This document shows positions 10,001-17,242 of a stretch of DNA of 64,000 nt, piece by piece. Position numbers and translations under genes: made by a program. The DNA is from Egibacter rhizosphaerae (lineage in GTDB: Bacteria; Actinomycetota; Nitriliruptoria; Euzebyales; Egibacteraceae). The stretch is from positions 3,534,001-3,598,000 of the forward strand of contig NZ_CP036402.1 in assembly GCF_004322855.1 (NCBI RefSeq), written 5' to 3'. The notes under the pieces are model-generated. The model was given only the letters and a program-made list of their open reading frames with translations, was not told the origin of the DNA and did no database searches. Position 1 is the stretch's first letter; each line of letters begins with the position of its first letter.

Positions 10001-10188
10001 CGGAACGCGCGGAGCAGTCGCACACCCTGACCGAGGTGCGCCGCTGGTTGGGCGCCTCGGCCGCCGATGCCGCGTACGCTCGGGGACGGTGCATGGCGGT
10101 GGAGTCCGCGGTTCGTGACGCGCTGGAGCGGACGGCTGCCTTGCTCCCTGTGCCGATGGGCGTCGGCGCCGCTGACTCGGGCCGTTAG
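7072..10188 (+). CDS. SARP/AfsR-type transcriptional regulator with BTAD and NB-ARC ATPase domains
   Basis: A large (1038 aa) signal-responsive activator. Residues 1-95 form an OmpR-like winged helix (VEVRVLGPVDVVVDG, then the recognition region TLQSYLSRLRTAF). About 100-245 is the bacterial transcriptional activation domain. About 325-560 is an AAA/NB-ARC ATPase with Walker A GAGGCGKTR (Lys near 342) and a Walker B-like LLVLDNCEHL. The remainder is Ala-rich helical repeats of TPR character. GTG at 7072 follows AAGGGGGC; the frame opens earlier at 6964, but that stretch contains the promoter repeats. Divergent orientation suggests control of putP and the proline genes. Not tested: it could act elsewhere. 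Confidence 0.87.
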   Translation: MEVRVLGPVDVVVDGVPVALGGRRPKTIVAVLALRAGRTVPIERLVDEVWGEAPPRSAVDTLQSYLSRLRTAFARVGVGDRLVTHGSSYELRPDTVDAAAFVADVERGRRAAREHQPAAAAAAFRAGLARWHGRVVEELVPGEASAAGMGPLLGAEVARLEDLRLAALGERIEAELALGAHSELAGELAALVREHPLRESLHAQRVRALAAAGRQGDALAAYSEARVALVEGLGIEPGTELRALQQRVLEQDPTLAAPSAAEGPVDPHEATSLAPWEERWSSREVPAGDGRTGEPSATDRPLGNLPLPLGGFVGRREERGELAALLSSERLVTLTGAGGCGKTRLALRVASDLAPRFPGGVWLVELGSHVEPRLVTRAVAEVFGVPDGGPDDLALRIARRLGTHPTLLVLDNCEHLVDACAELASELLAACPALSLLATSREPLDITGERTSRVPSLALPPREVRDADDLRESEAAQLFVARACEADPSFEMDDERAATVARVCRELDGIPLALELAAARLRVLSLEELADRLGDRFRLLRHGRRSAPPRHRTLEAAIDWSHDLLERPQQRLLARLSVFAGGFTLDAVEAVCAGHGVDEADVLDHLAALIDKSLVQPVRAAGPARHDLFATVRTYARARLGGPDAAADPDVARLEARHAEFFAGLAERAAPALTGADQVAWFNRLHVEHDNLRAVLARGGGPQGDDTAARVAASCWRFWLQFGHVAEGQRWLAAALDDPSSPPWVRARLLLGAGRIAGARGEHVRSAERLAAARDTAAGAGDGALEATGSARLAVAVAESSGSGVGRGPIAAPASQGRGVDVTSPLDHLAAAEATLARVADVLAADEAPGVAAEIEEARGLVAWREGRLGDAATAFARAERAHRDGGDEWSGCLARLGAARVARGQGDPETALRLHRENLVRSLRLTVSSLDFVGLPQDLHGLAAIAARADSHELAAELLGAAATLHTAVELPLTATERAEQSHTLTEVRRWLGASAADAAYARGRCMAVESAVRDALERTAALLPVPMGVGAADSGR

Positions 10189-10282
10189 GTTGCATCCTCC
10201 CGGGTCCGGGTTGACGCGCGCACAGCGGGTAGGACCTTGACCGCCACGCCCGTGAGGCGACCGCGATGCAAGGAGCAGCGAC

Positions 10283-11263
10283 GTGCGCTACCGCCGTTTG
10301 GGCAAGACCGGCTACAAGGTGTCCGAGATCGGCTTCGGCGCTTGGGCGATCGGCGGCAGCTGGGGCCCGGTGGACGACGATCAGAGCCTCGAGGCGTTGC
10401 ACGCAGCCGCTGACGCCGGCGTGACGTTCTTCGACACCGCGGACGTCTACGGCGACGGCCACAGCGAGCGGTTGCTCGCGCGCTTCCGGGCCGAGCGTGA
10501 CGAGGAGATCGTCATCGCGACGAAGGTGGGCCGCCGAGCACCGTTGGACGTGCGCGAGTACACCCCGGACAACCTCTTCGAGTGGATCGACCGCTCGCGC
10601 GAGAACCTGGGCACGGAGCGTCTCGACCTCGTGCAGCTGCACTGTCCTCCCTGGGAGGTCTACTACACCCCGGAGGTGTTCGAGGCGCTCGACGAGCTGG
10701 TCGCTGCGAGCGTCATCAACGCGTACGGCGTCAGCGTCGAACGGGTCGAGGAGGCCCTCAAGGCGGTCGAGTATCCCCATCTCGGCTCGGTGCAGATCGT
10801 CTTCAACCCGTTCCGTCAGCGCCCCGCTGATCTGTTCCTCGCACGCGCGAAGGAGCGCGACGTCGGGGTGATCGCCCGTGTGCCGCTCGCGAGTGGCCTG
10901 CTCACCGGCAAGTTCACGGAAGCGACGTCCTTCCCCGAGGACGATCACCGCACGTTCAACGTCGAAGGCGCCGCCTTCGACGTGGGGGAGACGTTCTCGG
11001 GGGTCGACTTCGAGACGGGGGTGCAGGCCGCCGCACAGCTCGCCGACCGGGTGCCCGAGGGGGCCACGCTCCCGCAGGTCACGCTCCGCTGGATCCTCAT
11101 GCACGAGGGCGTCTCGACCACGATCCCGGGCGCGAAGACCCCCGAGCAGGCCCGCGACAACGCCGCGGCCTCGCTCATGCCCGCCCTCGACGAGGAGTTC
11201 CAAGACGTGGTGCGGTGGCTCTACGAGGAGCGGATCGCCCCGCAGGTCCACCACCGCTGGTAG
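10283..11263 (+). CDS. Aldo/keto reductase
   Basis: NADPH-dependent carbonyl reductase of the AKR superfamily (TIM barrel, 326 aa). The catalytic tetrad is visible: Asp and Tyr in FFDTADVYGDGHSE, Lys in VIATKVGRR and His in LVQLHCPPWE. The cofactor region near the C-terminus reads TTIPGAKTPEQARDN. The GTG start is preceded by AAGGAGCAGCGAC. It is a single-gene unit between the SARP regulator (95-nt gap) and a strong terminator palindrome; its substrate is unknown. Confidence 0.9.
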   Translation: MRYRRLGKTGYKVSEIGFGAWAIGGSWGPVDDDQSLEALHAAADAGVTFFDTADVYGDGHSERLLARFRAERDEEIVIATKVGRRAPLDVREYTPDNLFEWIDRSRENLGTERLDLVQLHCPPWEVYYTPEVFEALDELVAASVINAYGVSVERVEEALKAVEYPHLGSVQIVFNPFRQRPADLFLARAKERDVGVIARVPLASGLLTGKFTEATSFPEDDHRTFNVEGAAFDVGETFSGVDFETGVQAAAQLADRVPEGATLPQVTLRWILMHEGVSTTIPGAKTPEQARDNAAASLMPALDEEFQDVVRWLYEERIAPQVHHRW

Positions 11264-11327
11264 GGACGGGCTCCGCGTGCGATCGCCGCACAGCGGAGCC
11301 TCCGAGTGCGCTCGCCGCGCAGAGGGC

Positions 11328-11365
11328 TGGTGCGGTTACCCGCGCGGGCGCGGGTAACCGCACCA
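11328..11365. terminator. Bidirectional terminator palindrome
   Basis: Perfect inverted repeat with 18-bp arms (TGGTGCGGTTACCCGCGC at 11328-11345 and its complement at 11348-11365) and a two-base loop. It lies between the convergent aldo/keto reductase and isocitrate lyase genes. There is no T-tract, which is common for terminators in GC-rich actinomycetes. Confidence 0.7.
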
Positions 11366-11399
11366 CGTATCGGAGCGGGCGCTCTGGCGACCCCCTCCG

Positions 11400-12689
11400 T
11401 CACGCGTGGGAAAACTGCTGCTCCTCGGTCGAGCCCTTGAGCGACAGGGTCGAGGAGCTGCCGCCCGAGATCACCTGGCTGACCTCGTCGAAGTAGCCGG
11501 CCCCGACCTCGCGCTGGTGCTTGGTCGCGGTGTAGCCGTGCGGCTCCATGGCGAACTCGCGCTGCTGCAGCTCCACGTAGGCGCTCATGCCACGCTCGGC
11601 GTAGCCGTTCGCGAGCTCGAACATCGACGCGTTGAGCGCGTGGAAACCCGCCAGCGTGATGAACTGGAAGGCGTAGCCCATGCGCCCAAGCTCCTTCTGG
11701 AACTTCGCGATGGTGGGCTCGTCGAGGTTCGCGCGCCAGTTGAACGAGGGCGAGCAGTTGTAGGCGAGCTTCTTGCCCGGAAAGCGCTCGTGGATGGCGG
11801 CCGCAAAGCGCTCGGCCTCGTCGAGGTCGGGTGAGGACGTCTCCAGCCACAGCATGTCCGCGTACGGCGCGTACGCCAGCCCCCGGGCGATGCCGGCCTC
11901 CAGCCCCGGGCGGACCTTGAAGAAGCCCTCGGCGGTGCGCTCACCGGTGAGGAACGCGTGATCGCGAGGGTCGACGTCGCTGGTCAGCAGCGTGGCGGCG
12001 TTCGCGTCGGTCCGTGCGACCACGAGCGTCGGCACGTCCATCACGTCGGCGGCCAGCCGGGCAGCGGTCAGCGTCCGCACGTGCTGTTGGGTCGGCACCA
12101 GCACCTTGCCGCCCATGTGCCCGCACTTCTTCTCGCTCGCGAGTTGGTCCTCGAAGTGGACCCCGGAGGCGCCGGCCTCGATGAAGCTCTTCATCAGTTC
12201 GAAGGCGTTGAGCGCCCCGCCGAAACCGGCCTCGGCGTCGGCGACGATCGGCACCATCCAGTCCGTGGAGCCGTCGCCCTCGGCCCAGGCGATCTGGTCG
12301 GCCCGCATGAGCGCGTTGTTGAGCCGGCGCACGAGCGCGGGGGCGGAGTTGGCGGGGTAGAGGGACTGGTCGGGGTAGGTCTGGTCGGCGAGGTTGTTGT
12401 CGCCGGCCACCTGCCACCCGGACAGGTAGATGGCCTGCAGCCCGGCCTTGACCATCTGCACGGCCTGGTTGCCGGTCACCGCGCCTAGCGAGTGCACGTA
12501 GTCGAGGTCGTGCAGCTGCCGCCACAACCGCTCCGCACCACGGCGCGCGAGCGTGTGCTCGACGCCCACCGACCCGCGCAGCCGCACCACGTCATCCGCG
12601 GTGTAGTCGCGGCGGATGCCCGCCCAGCGGGGGGAGGCCCACTCCTGCTCGAGCTGCTCGACGATGCGCTGACGGTCGGGGGTGCCCAT
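11400..12689 (-). CDS. aceA: Isocitrate lyase
   Basis: Cleaves isocitrate to glyoxylate and succinate in the glyoxylate shunt, needed for growth on acetate or acetyl-CoA-yielding substrates such as aromatics. The 429-residue length fits the bacterial short form. The active-site signature [14 protein letters not shown] contains the catalytic Cys. [12 protein letters not shown] and VVARTDAN give the Mg2+ site, and NCSPSFNW is conserved. The ATG at 12689 follows AGGAGGAC; upstream in-frame sequence is the promoter and regulator gene. Malate synthase is not in the window. Divergent from ramB, the expected arrangement for control by acetate status. Confidence 0.97.
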   Translation of the reverse strand: MGTPDRQRIVEQLEQEWASPRWAGIRRDYTADDVVRLRGSVGVEHTLARRGAERLWRQLHDLDYVHSLGAVTGNQAVQMVKAGLQAIYLSGWQVAGDNNLADQTYPDQSLYPANSAPALVRRLNNALMRADQIAWAEGDGSTDWMVPIVADAEAGFGGALNAFELMKSFIEAGASGVHFEDQLASEKKCGHMGGKVLVPTQQHVRTLTAARLAADVMDVPTLVVARTDANAATLLTSDVDPRDHAFLTGERTAEGFFKVRPGLEAGIARGLAYAPYADMLWLETSSPDLDEAERFAAAIHERFPGKKLAYNCSPSFNWRANLDEPTIAKFQKELGRMGYAFQFITLAGFHALNASMFELANGYAERGMSAYVELQQREFAMEPHGYTATKHQREVGAGYFDEVSQVISGGSSSTLSLKGSTEEQQFSHA

Positions 12690-12788
12690 GTCGTCCTCCT
12701 GTCGCTGTGTCTGCCGGTCGTCGTCGGTGCGGTGGCGCGTGCGTGGCTCGGAGGCCCGAGCGTCGCGCCCGCCCCGACAAGGAGTAGG

Positions 12789-12876
12789 ATTGTTTTCGGT
12801 TGAGTCGCGAATCCAACCAGCGAGGCGAAAACAATGACGGAAGTTTCCGAGTCTCGCGTAACCGAGGAAGTTTCCG
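12789..12876. promoter_or_regulatory. Probable RamB operator: inverted repeat over the ramB start plus duplicated 11-mer
   Basis: A perfect 10-bp inverted repeat, ATTGTTTTCG (12789-12798) and CGAAAACAAT (12826-12835), brackets a 27-bp centre that itself holds GGTTG...CAACC. The right arm includes the A and T of the ramB ATG. Just inside the gene the 11-mer GGAAGTTTCCG occurs twice (12839-12849 and 12866-12876), 27 bp apart. These AT-rich elements stand out from the GC-rich surroundings and lie between aceA and ramB. Binding by RamB is inference. Confidence 0.5.
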
Positions 12877-14318
12877 CCCCCGCTGAGGCCGACCCGTTGG
12901 TGATCGGCCAGCGCATCCGCCACCTGCGCGTCGAGCAGGGCCTCACCCTCGCCCGGCTCGGCGAGCTGGTCGGCCGCCAGGCCCCGTACCTGTCCCAGAT
13001 CGAGAACGGCAAGCGCGAGACGACGCTGTCGCTCCTCGGCGGGATCGCGTCGGCGCTCGGCACCGATGTCGCCGGCCTGCTGGACCCGACGCCGCCCAGC
13101 CGCCGCGCCGAGCTCGAGATCGCACTGCGGCGCGCGCAGGCCGACCCGCTCTTCCGCGAGCTCGGGCTCCCGGACCTGCAGCCCTCCGCGCGGCTGCCCG
13201 ACGAGGCGCTGGAGCACATCGTCCGCCTGTTCGCCGAGCTGAAGCGCCAGCGGGGCGTGCGCGCCCAGACCCCCGAGGAGGCTCGCAAGACGAACGCGGC
13301 CCTGCGGGAGGAGATGCGGGACCGCGGCAACTATTTCCCCGCGATCGAGGGCCTCGCCCGCGACGCGCTCGACGCGGTGGGGCACCGCGACGGCCCGTTG
13401 CCGCAACGCAAGCTCGCCGACCTGGCCCGCCACTTCGGCTTCACGGTCCGCCCGGTGCAGGAGCTGCCCGCCTCGGTGCGCTCGCTGGTCGACCAGCGCA
13501 ACGGCCGCATCTACATCCCGCAGCGCGACGAGCTCGACAGTCGCAGCGCCCGCACCGTCGTGCTACAGACGCTCGGCCATCTCGCGCTCGGCCATGCCGA
13601 TCCCGGCCGCTTCGGCGAGTTCCTGCGGCAACGGGTCGAGGCCAACTACTTCGCCGGCGCGGTGCTGATGCCCGAGGACGCCGCCGTGGCGAGGTTGCAG
13701 GCCGCGAAGGAGGCCCGCGACCTCTCGGTCGCCGAGCTCGAGGAACTGTTCGGCGTCAGCTACGAGATGGCCGCGCACCGCTTCACCAACCTCGCGACGC
13801 GGCACCTCGACATCCCGGTGCACTTCGTCCGCTCCGACGCCGACGGGGTGATCTGGAAGGCGTACGAGAACAACGGAGTGCCGTTCCCCGCCGACCCCGA
13901 CGGTGCGATCGAGGGGCAGCGCCTCTGCGCGCAGTGGGCGACCCGGCAGGTGTTCTCCAGCGAGGAGAAGTTCGACCTGCACTACCAGTACACCGATACG
14001 CCGAGCGGCACCTACTGGTGCGTGACCTACCTCGAGGGCGACCGCGAACCCAGCCATGCGATCACCGTGGGGGCCCGGTTCGCCGAGGCGAAGTACTTCC
14101 GTGGGCGCGACACGAGACGTCGGTCACGCTCGCGCTGCCCGGAGGGGCCGTGCTGCCGCGAACCGGATCCGCAGCTCGTGCAGAAGTGGGACGGCAAGGT
14201 CTGGCCGAGCCCCCGCCCGCACAGCCACGTGCTCGCGGCGCTGCCCGCCGGGACGTTCCCGGGCGTCGACCTGGCCGAGGCGTACGCGTTCCTCGAGCGC
14301 GCGGAGGCCGCTGAGTAG
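12834..14318 (+). CDS. ramB: RamB-type regulator of acetate/glyoxylate metabolism (XRE HTH + IrrE-like + C-terminal domain)
   Basis: 494-residue regulator of the short-chain fatty-acyl regulator group. Residues 20-82 are an XRE helix-turn-helix ([20 protein letters not shown], then [13 protein letters not shown]). About 180-290 is an IrrE N-terminal-like domain with an LGHLALGH metal-site-like motif. The C-terminus has the family pattern [10 protein letters not shown], then [11 protein letters not shown] and [13 protein letters not shown]. In Corynebacterium, RamB represses aceA and aceB; here it is divergent from aceA with a 144-bp shared promoter. The right arm of an inverted repeat covers the start codon, which suggests autoregulation. 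Confidence 0.9.
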   Translation: MTEVSESRVTEEVSAPAEADPLVIGQRIRHLRVEQGLTLARLGELVGRQAPYLSQIENGKRETTLSLLGGIASALGTDVAGLLDPTPPSRRAELEIALRRAQADPLFRELGLPDLQPSARLPDEALEHIVRLFAELKRQRGVRAQTPEEARKTNAALREEMRDRGNYFPAIEGLARDALDAVGHRDGPLPQRKLADLARHFGFTVRPVQELPASVRSLVDQRNGRIYIPQRDELDSRSARTVVLQTLGHLALGHADPGRFGEFLRQRVEANYFAGAVLMPEDAAVARLQAAKEARDLSVAELEELFGVSYEMAAHRFTNLATRHLDIPVHFVRSDADGVIWKAYENNGVPFPADPDGAIEGQRLCAQWATRQVFSSEEKFDLHYQYTDTPSGTYWCVTYLEGDREPSHAITVGARFAEAKYFRGRDTRRRSRSRCPEGPCCREPDPQLVQKWDGKVWPSPRPHSHVLAALPAGTFPGVDLAEAYAFLERAEAAE

Positions 14319-14354
14319 CCGCGTCAGCCTGCGAGGCGACCGGCCCGCCCGAGC

Positions 14355-17186
14355 TCACGTCGCGAGCTCGACCACCCCGGTGCGCTCGATGACCTCGGAG
14401 AACGGTCGGCGCCCGCTCGGGGTCGTGGCCGCCGGAGCGTGCGACAGCCGCAGGAGCAGGGCGAACTGCTCGTCCTCCTCGAGCGCGAGCAGCGCCCGCA
14501 GCCGTCGCGCGACCGCTGTGAGCGGGTCGAGGAAGCGGTCCGGCACCAGTTCGGCGCGTTCGTCCTCGTTGGTGGCGTACAGGAAGATCGGCGAGACCGG
14601 CTGGACCGCGAGCCCGGCCTGCTCCGCGGCGATCCATACCCGCTCGACCGCCGCGCCGCCGCGGACGTAGCTCGCGGGATCGTCGCCGCGGATCGTCACG
14701 GCGGCCACTGCCGAGCTCGTCCCGACCCGGTCGCGGGTGACCTCACCGAGGGCCGTTCCGGCGTCCCAGTCGGCCAGGTGGCGCATGACGTCGCCCCGCC
14801 GGGCGACGTCGAGCTTCGCGAGCTCCGTCGCGTCGAGTTCGAGCGTGCGGACGTCGATGCCCCGGGCGAGGTCGTCGTGCCCGGGCCAGCGCACCTCGCG
14901 CATCATCTCGGCGTGCAACCAGGGGGAGAGGTACCGCAGCCGATCGGACTCGGCGAGCAACTCCGCGCAGCGCGTGATCGTGTCGGCCTCGTCGAGCAGC
15001 CGCAGGCCGCAACCCTCCCGCTCCGCGGCCTCGGCGAGTGCCGTGCGGTCCGACGGGTCCAGCGCAGTGGGCGTCCCCGGTTGGCGGTTCGTGTGGCGCG
15101 TGAGCATCGCGTCGTGGAGCCCGGCCAGGTCGAGGTCGGTGCCCCGCCCCAACTCGAGGGTCGCGGCCAGGTCCGGGTCACCGGGATCGGGAAGCACCCG
15201 GGCCTCGCCGAGCACGCCCGCGGCGCTGGCGGCGATCCGCGCGTTGGCGAGCGCGGCGCCGAGGGCGAGGTAGCTGCCGCGATGGGCCACGTCCATCGTC
15301 ACGCTCGCGCGCGGCTCGCGGTGGAGGCGAAGTCGCTCACCATCGAGCACGAAACGCCACGGCTGGGCGTTGCCCCCCGACGGGGCGAGGTGGGCGGCGT
15401 GCGCGAGCGCGGTGAGCGGATCGTCGGGCAGCGGCTCGCGCTCGACACGCACGTCGACCAGGTGCTTCGGTGGGTCGGGTTCGGCGATGCCCCCGAGGGC
15501 CTCGTCGAGGTCGATGCGCTGGCGGCCGGACGCGAGGCCGGGCTCGCGGACGGTGCGCCGCACGGCGGCCGCGATCGTGGCGGCGCCGAGCGTGACGTCC
15601 CCGCCGAGCTGTGGCCACGTCGTGACGGTCTCGTCGATCTCGGCCATCGAGGCGGCCATCCGCGCGGACAGACCGTCGGCCTCGAGGAGGCGCAGCGCGT
15701 AGGGCGCCTTCGCGCGCGTCGACAGGCCGCGCAGCTGCTCGGCGGAGACGCCGTCGAGCAGTCCGTGGAACACCTGGCGGGTCGGGTCGAGGTCGAACCG
15801 CTCCACGTCGAGCAGCCCTCGGTCGCTGGTCTCCATCAGCACCGGCAGGCGGTGACGGCGTGCCGCCTCCCGAACCATGAGCTTGACGTCGAGGGAGTCG
15901 CACTCCTCGACCAGGATGTCGAGCCCCTCGCAGAAGGCGTCGAGGTTCCCCGTGCCGATCCCCTCGGTCCACACGCTCACGTCGAGGTAGGGGTCGAGCT
16001 CGGCCACTCGACGGGCGGCGATCACCGCCTTGTGGATGTCGAGGTCGAGCACCGTTGCCGGGATGCGATTGAGGTTGGACAGTTCGAGGTGGTCGAAGTC
16101 CGCGAGGGCGAGGTGCCCGCAGAGACCCTCGAGGGCGAGGGTGTGGGCGATGGCGTGGCCGACCGACAGGCCCACCACGCCGATCGACCGCGTCTGCAGC
16201 TGCTCCTGCTCCTCGAGGGTGATCTTGTTGCGGTTGCGATCGAGGCGCAGGCGCCGGAACCCTTGCGGACCGAGCAGCCGCACGGCGGTTCGACGCCAGG
16301 GGTAGTAGACCCACCGGGGCGGCTCCTCGAGCAGCTCGGGGGGACACGCCGGCCGCAGCTTCCGCAGCTCCTCGCGCTGACGGTCGAGCCGGTCGGTCAC
16401 GGTCACGCCCGGGTCGGCTCGCAGCGCCGCGAGCCGGTCGTCCGCCCCGTCGGCTCCCTCGACGAGCACGAGCGGGCGCCACGTCTCCACGGGGGCCGCG
16501 GGCGGTGGCGTGCCCGCGGGGGTCCGCTGCAACTGCTCGGCCTCCCCCGTCATGAGCTCGAGCTGGTCGGGGGAGGCGTCGAACGGCAGCCGATCGCGGT
16601 CCCACCAGAACACCCGGCTCTCGTAGCGTTCGTCGGGGTAGCGGAACGGCTCGATGCGTGGATCGGGGCGACCGCCGGACGAGGCCAGGGACGGCGCGGC
16701 GTGCGCGGCTGCGGTGCAGACCGCGAAACGGGCGTCGAGCCAGTGCAGCGAGTGGGCCTGACACCGAGCGAGCGCGGCGCTCACGGCGCGTTGTCGGGGA
16801 TGGTCCCGCTCGACCCACATCCCCTTGAACTCGAGCAGTCCGGCCGGCGCACACGCGTCCAGCGTGGCCTGCAACGACGGGAGGTCGGGGTGGGTTTCCA
16901 GCTCCTCGACCGCGACCGCCTGCGCCGCGACGAGCAGCGGGCCGTGACAACGGATGCCGCCGACGATCCGGTCGCCGTCGTGCGCGGTCCAGAACAGGGG
17001 CGTCGTGCGACCGTCGGCGATCTCCTCGCGGCGCACCACGTCCTCGACGCCGAACTCGCGGTACCGGGCGGTCACCCCGTCCAGGTACCGGCGCCACTGC
17101 TCGGGCGCCTCCGCGGGGTGGTGGCCGACGATGTCGAGCCCTGAGGGCCGGTCAACGAACGAGGAACCGAACCCTACTCTGCGCAT
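14355..17186 (-). CDS. Rv1355c-like fusion: acyltransferase-like + ThiF/E1 + nitroreductase domains
   Basis: 943 residues with three parts. About 18-200 resembles a GNAT/autoinducer-synthase-like acyltransferase fold (GDRIVGGIRCHGP, LLEFKGMWVERDHPRQRAV). About 305-545 is an E1/ThiF adenylating domain with nucleotide loop GVVGLSVG (336-343) and LADFDHLELSNLNRIP; no CxxC zinc pairs or clear catalytic Cys were found. About 585-930 is an FMN nitroreductase-like domain starting HLAPSGGNAQPWRF. M. tuberculosis Rv1355c (annotated MoeY) has this E1-nitroreductase plan as I recall it. The ATG has GAGGCGGG upstream. It follows the c-di-GMP gene by 52 nt on the same strand. Substrate unknown; a molybdopterin role is unproven. 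Confidence 0.8.
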   Translation of the reverse strand: MRRVGFGSSFVDRPSGLDIVGHHPAEAPEQWRRYLDGVTARYREFGVEDVVRREEIADGRTTPLFWTAHDGDRIVGGIRCHGPLLVAAQAVAVEELETHPDLPSLQATLDACAPAGLLEFKGMWVERDHPRQRAVSAALARCQAHSLHWLDARFAVCTAAAHAAPSLASSGGRPDPRIEPFRYPDERYESRVFWWDRDRLPFDASPDQLELMTGEAEQLQRTPAGTPPPAAPVETWRPLVLVEGADGADDRLAALRADPGVTVTDRLDRQREELRKLRPACPPELLEEPPRWVYYPWRRTAVRLLGPQGFRRLRLDRNRNKITLEEQEQLQTRSIGVVGLSVGHAIAHTLALEGLCGHLALADFDHLELSNLNRIPATVLDLDIHKAVIAARRVAELDPYLDVSVWTEGIGTGNLDAFCEGLDILVEECDSLDVKLMVREAARRHRLPVLMETSDRGLLDVERFDLDPTRQVFHGLLDGVSAEQLRGLSTRAKAPYALRLLEADGLSARMAASMAEIDETVTTWPQLGGDVTLGAATIAAAVRRTVREPGLASGRQRIDLDEALGGIAEPDPPKHLVDVRVEREPLPDDPLTALAHAAHLAPSGGNAQPWRFVLDGERLRLHREPRASVTMDVAHRGSYLALGAALANARIAASAAGVLGEARVLPDPGDPDLAATLELGRGTDLDLAGLHDAMLTRHTNRQPGTPTALDPSDRTALAEAAEREGCGLRLLDEADTITRCAELLAESDRLRYLSPWLHAEMMREVRWPGHDDLARGIDVRTLELDATELAKLDVARRGDVMRHLADWDAGTALGEVTRDRVGTSSAVAAVTIRGDDPASYVRGGAAVERVWIAAEQAGLAVQPVSPIFLYATNEDERAELVPDRFLDPLTAVARRLRALLALEEDEQFALLLRLSHAPAATTPSGRRPFSEVIERTGVVELAT

Positions 17187-17228
17187 TACCCGCCTCTCGC
17201 ATTGGTTGCGATGACGGTACAGAATGGG

Positions 17229-17242
17229 TTGAGTAAACTCAA
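17229..17242. promoter_or_regulatory. 14-bp AT-rich palindrome between the c-di-GMP gene and the E1-fusion gene
   Basis: TTGAGTAAACTCAA has 6-bp perfect arms around AA and overlaps the stop codon of the GGDEF-EAL gene in a 52-nt gap. It may be a protein-binding site or weak attenuator controlling the downstream gene. Function not known. Confidence 0.3.

Noticed and set aside
14355-17186. Thiazole/oxazole-modified peptide (TOMM) cluster
   Set aside because: E1 and flavin domains are present, but no YcaO protein and no small precursor-peptide gene was found nearby.
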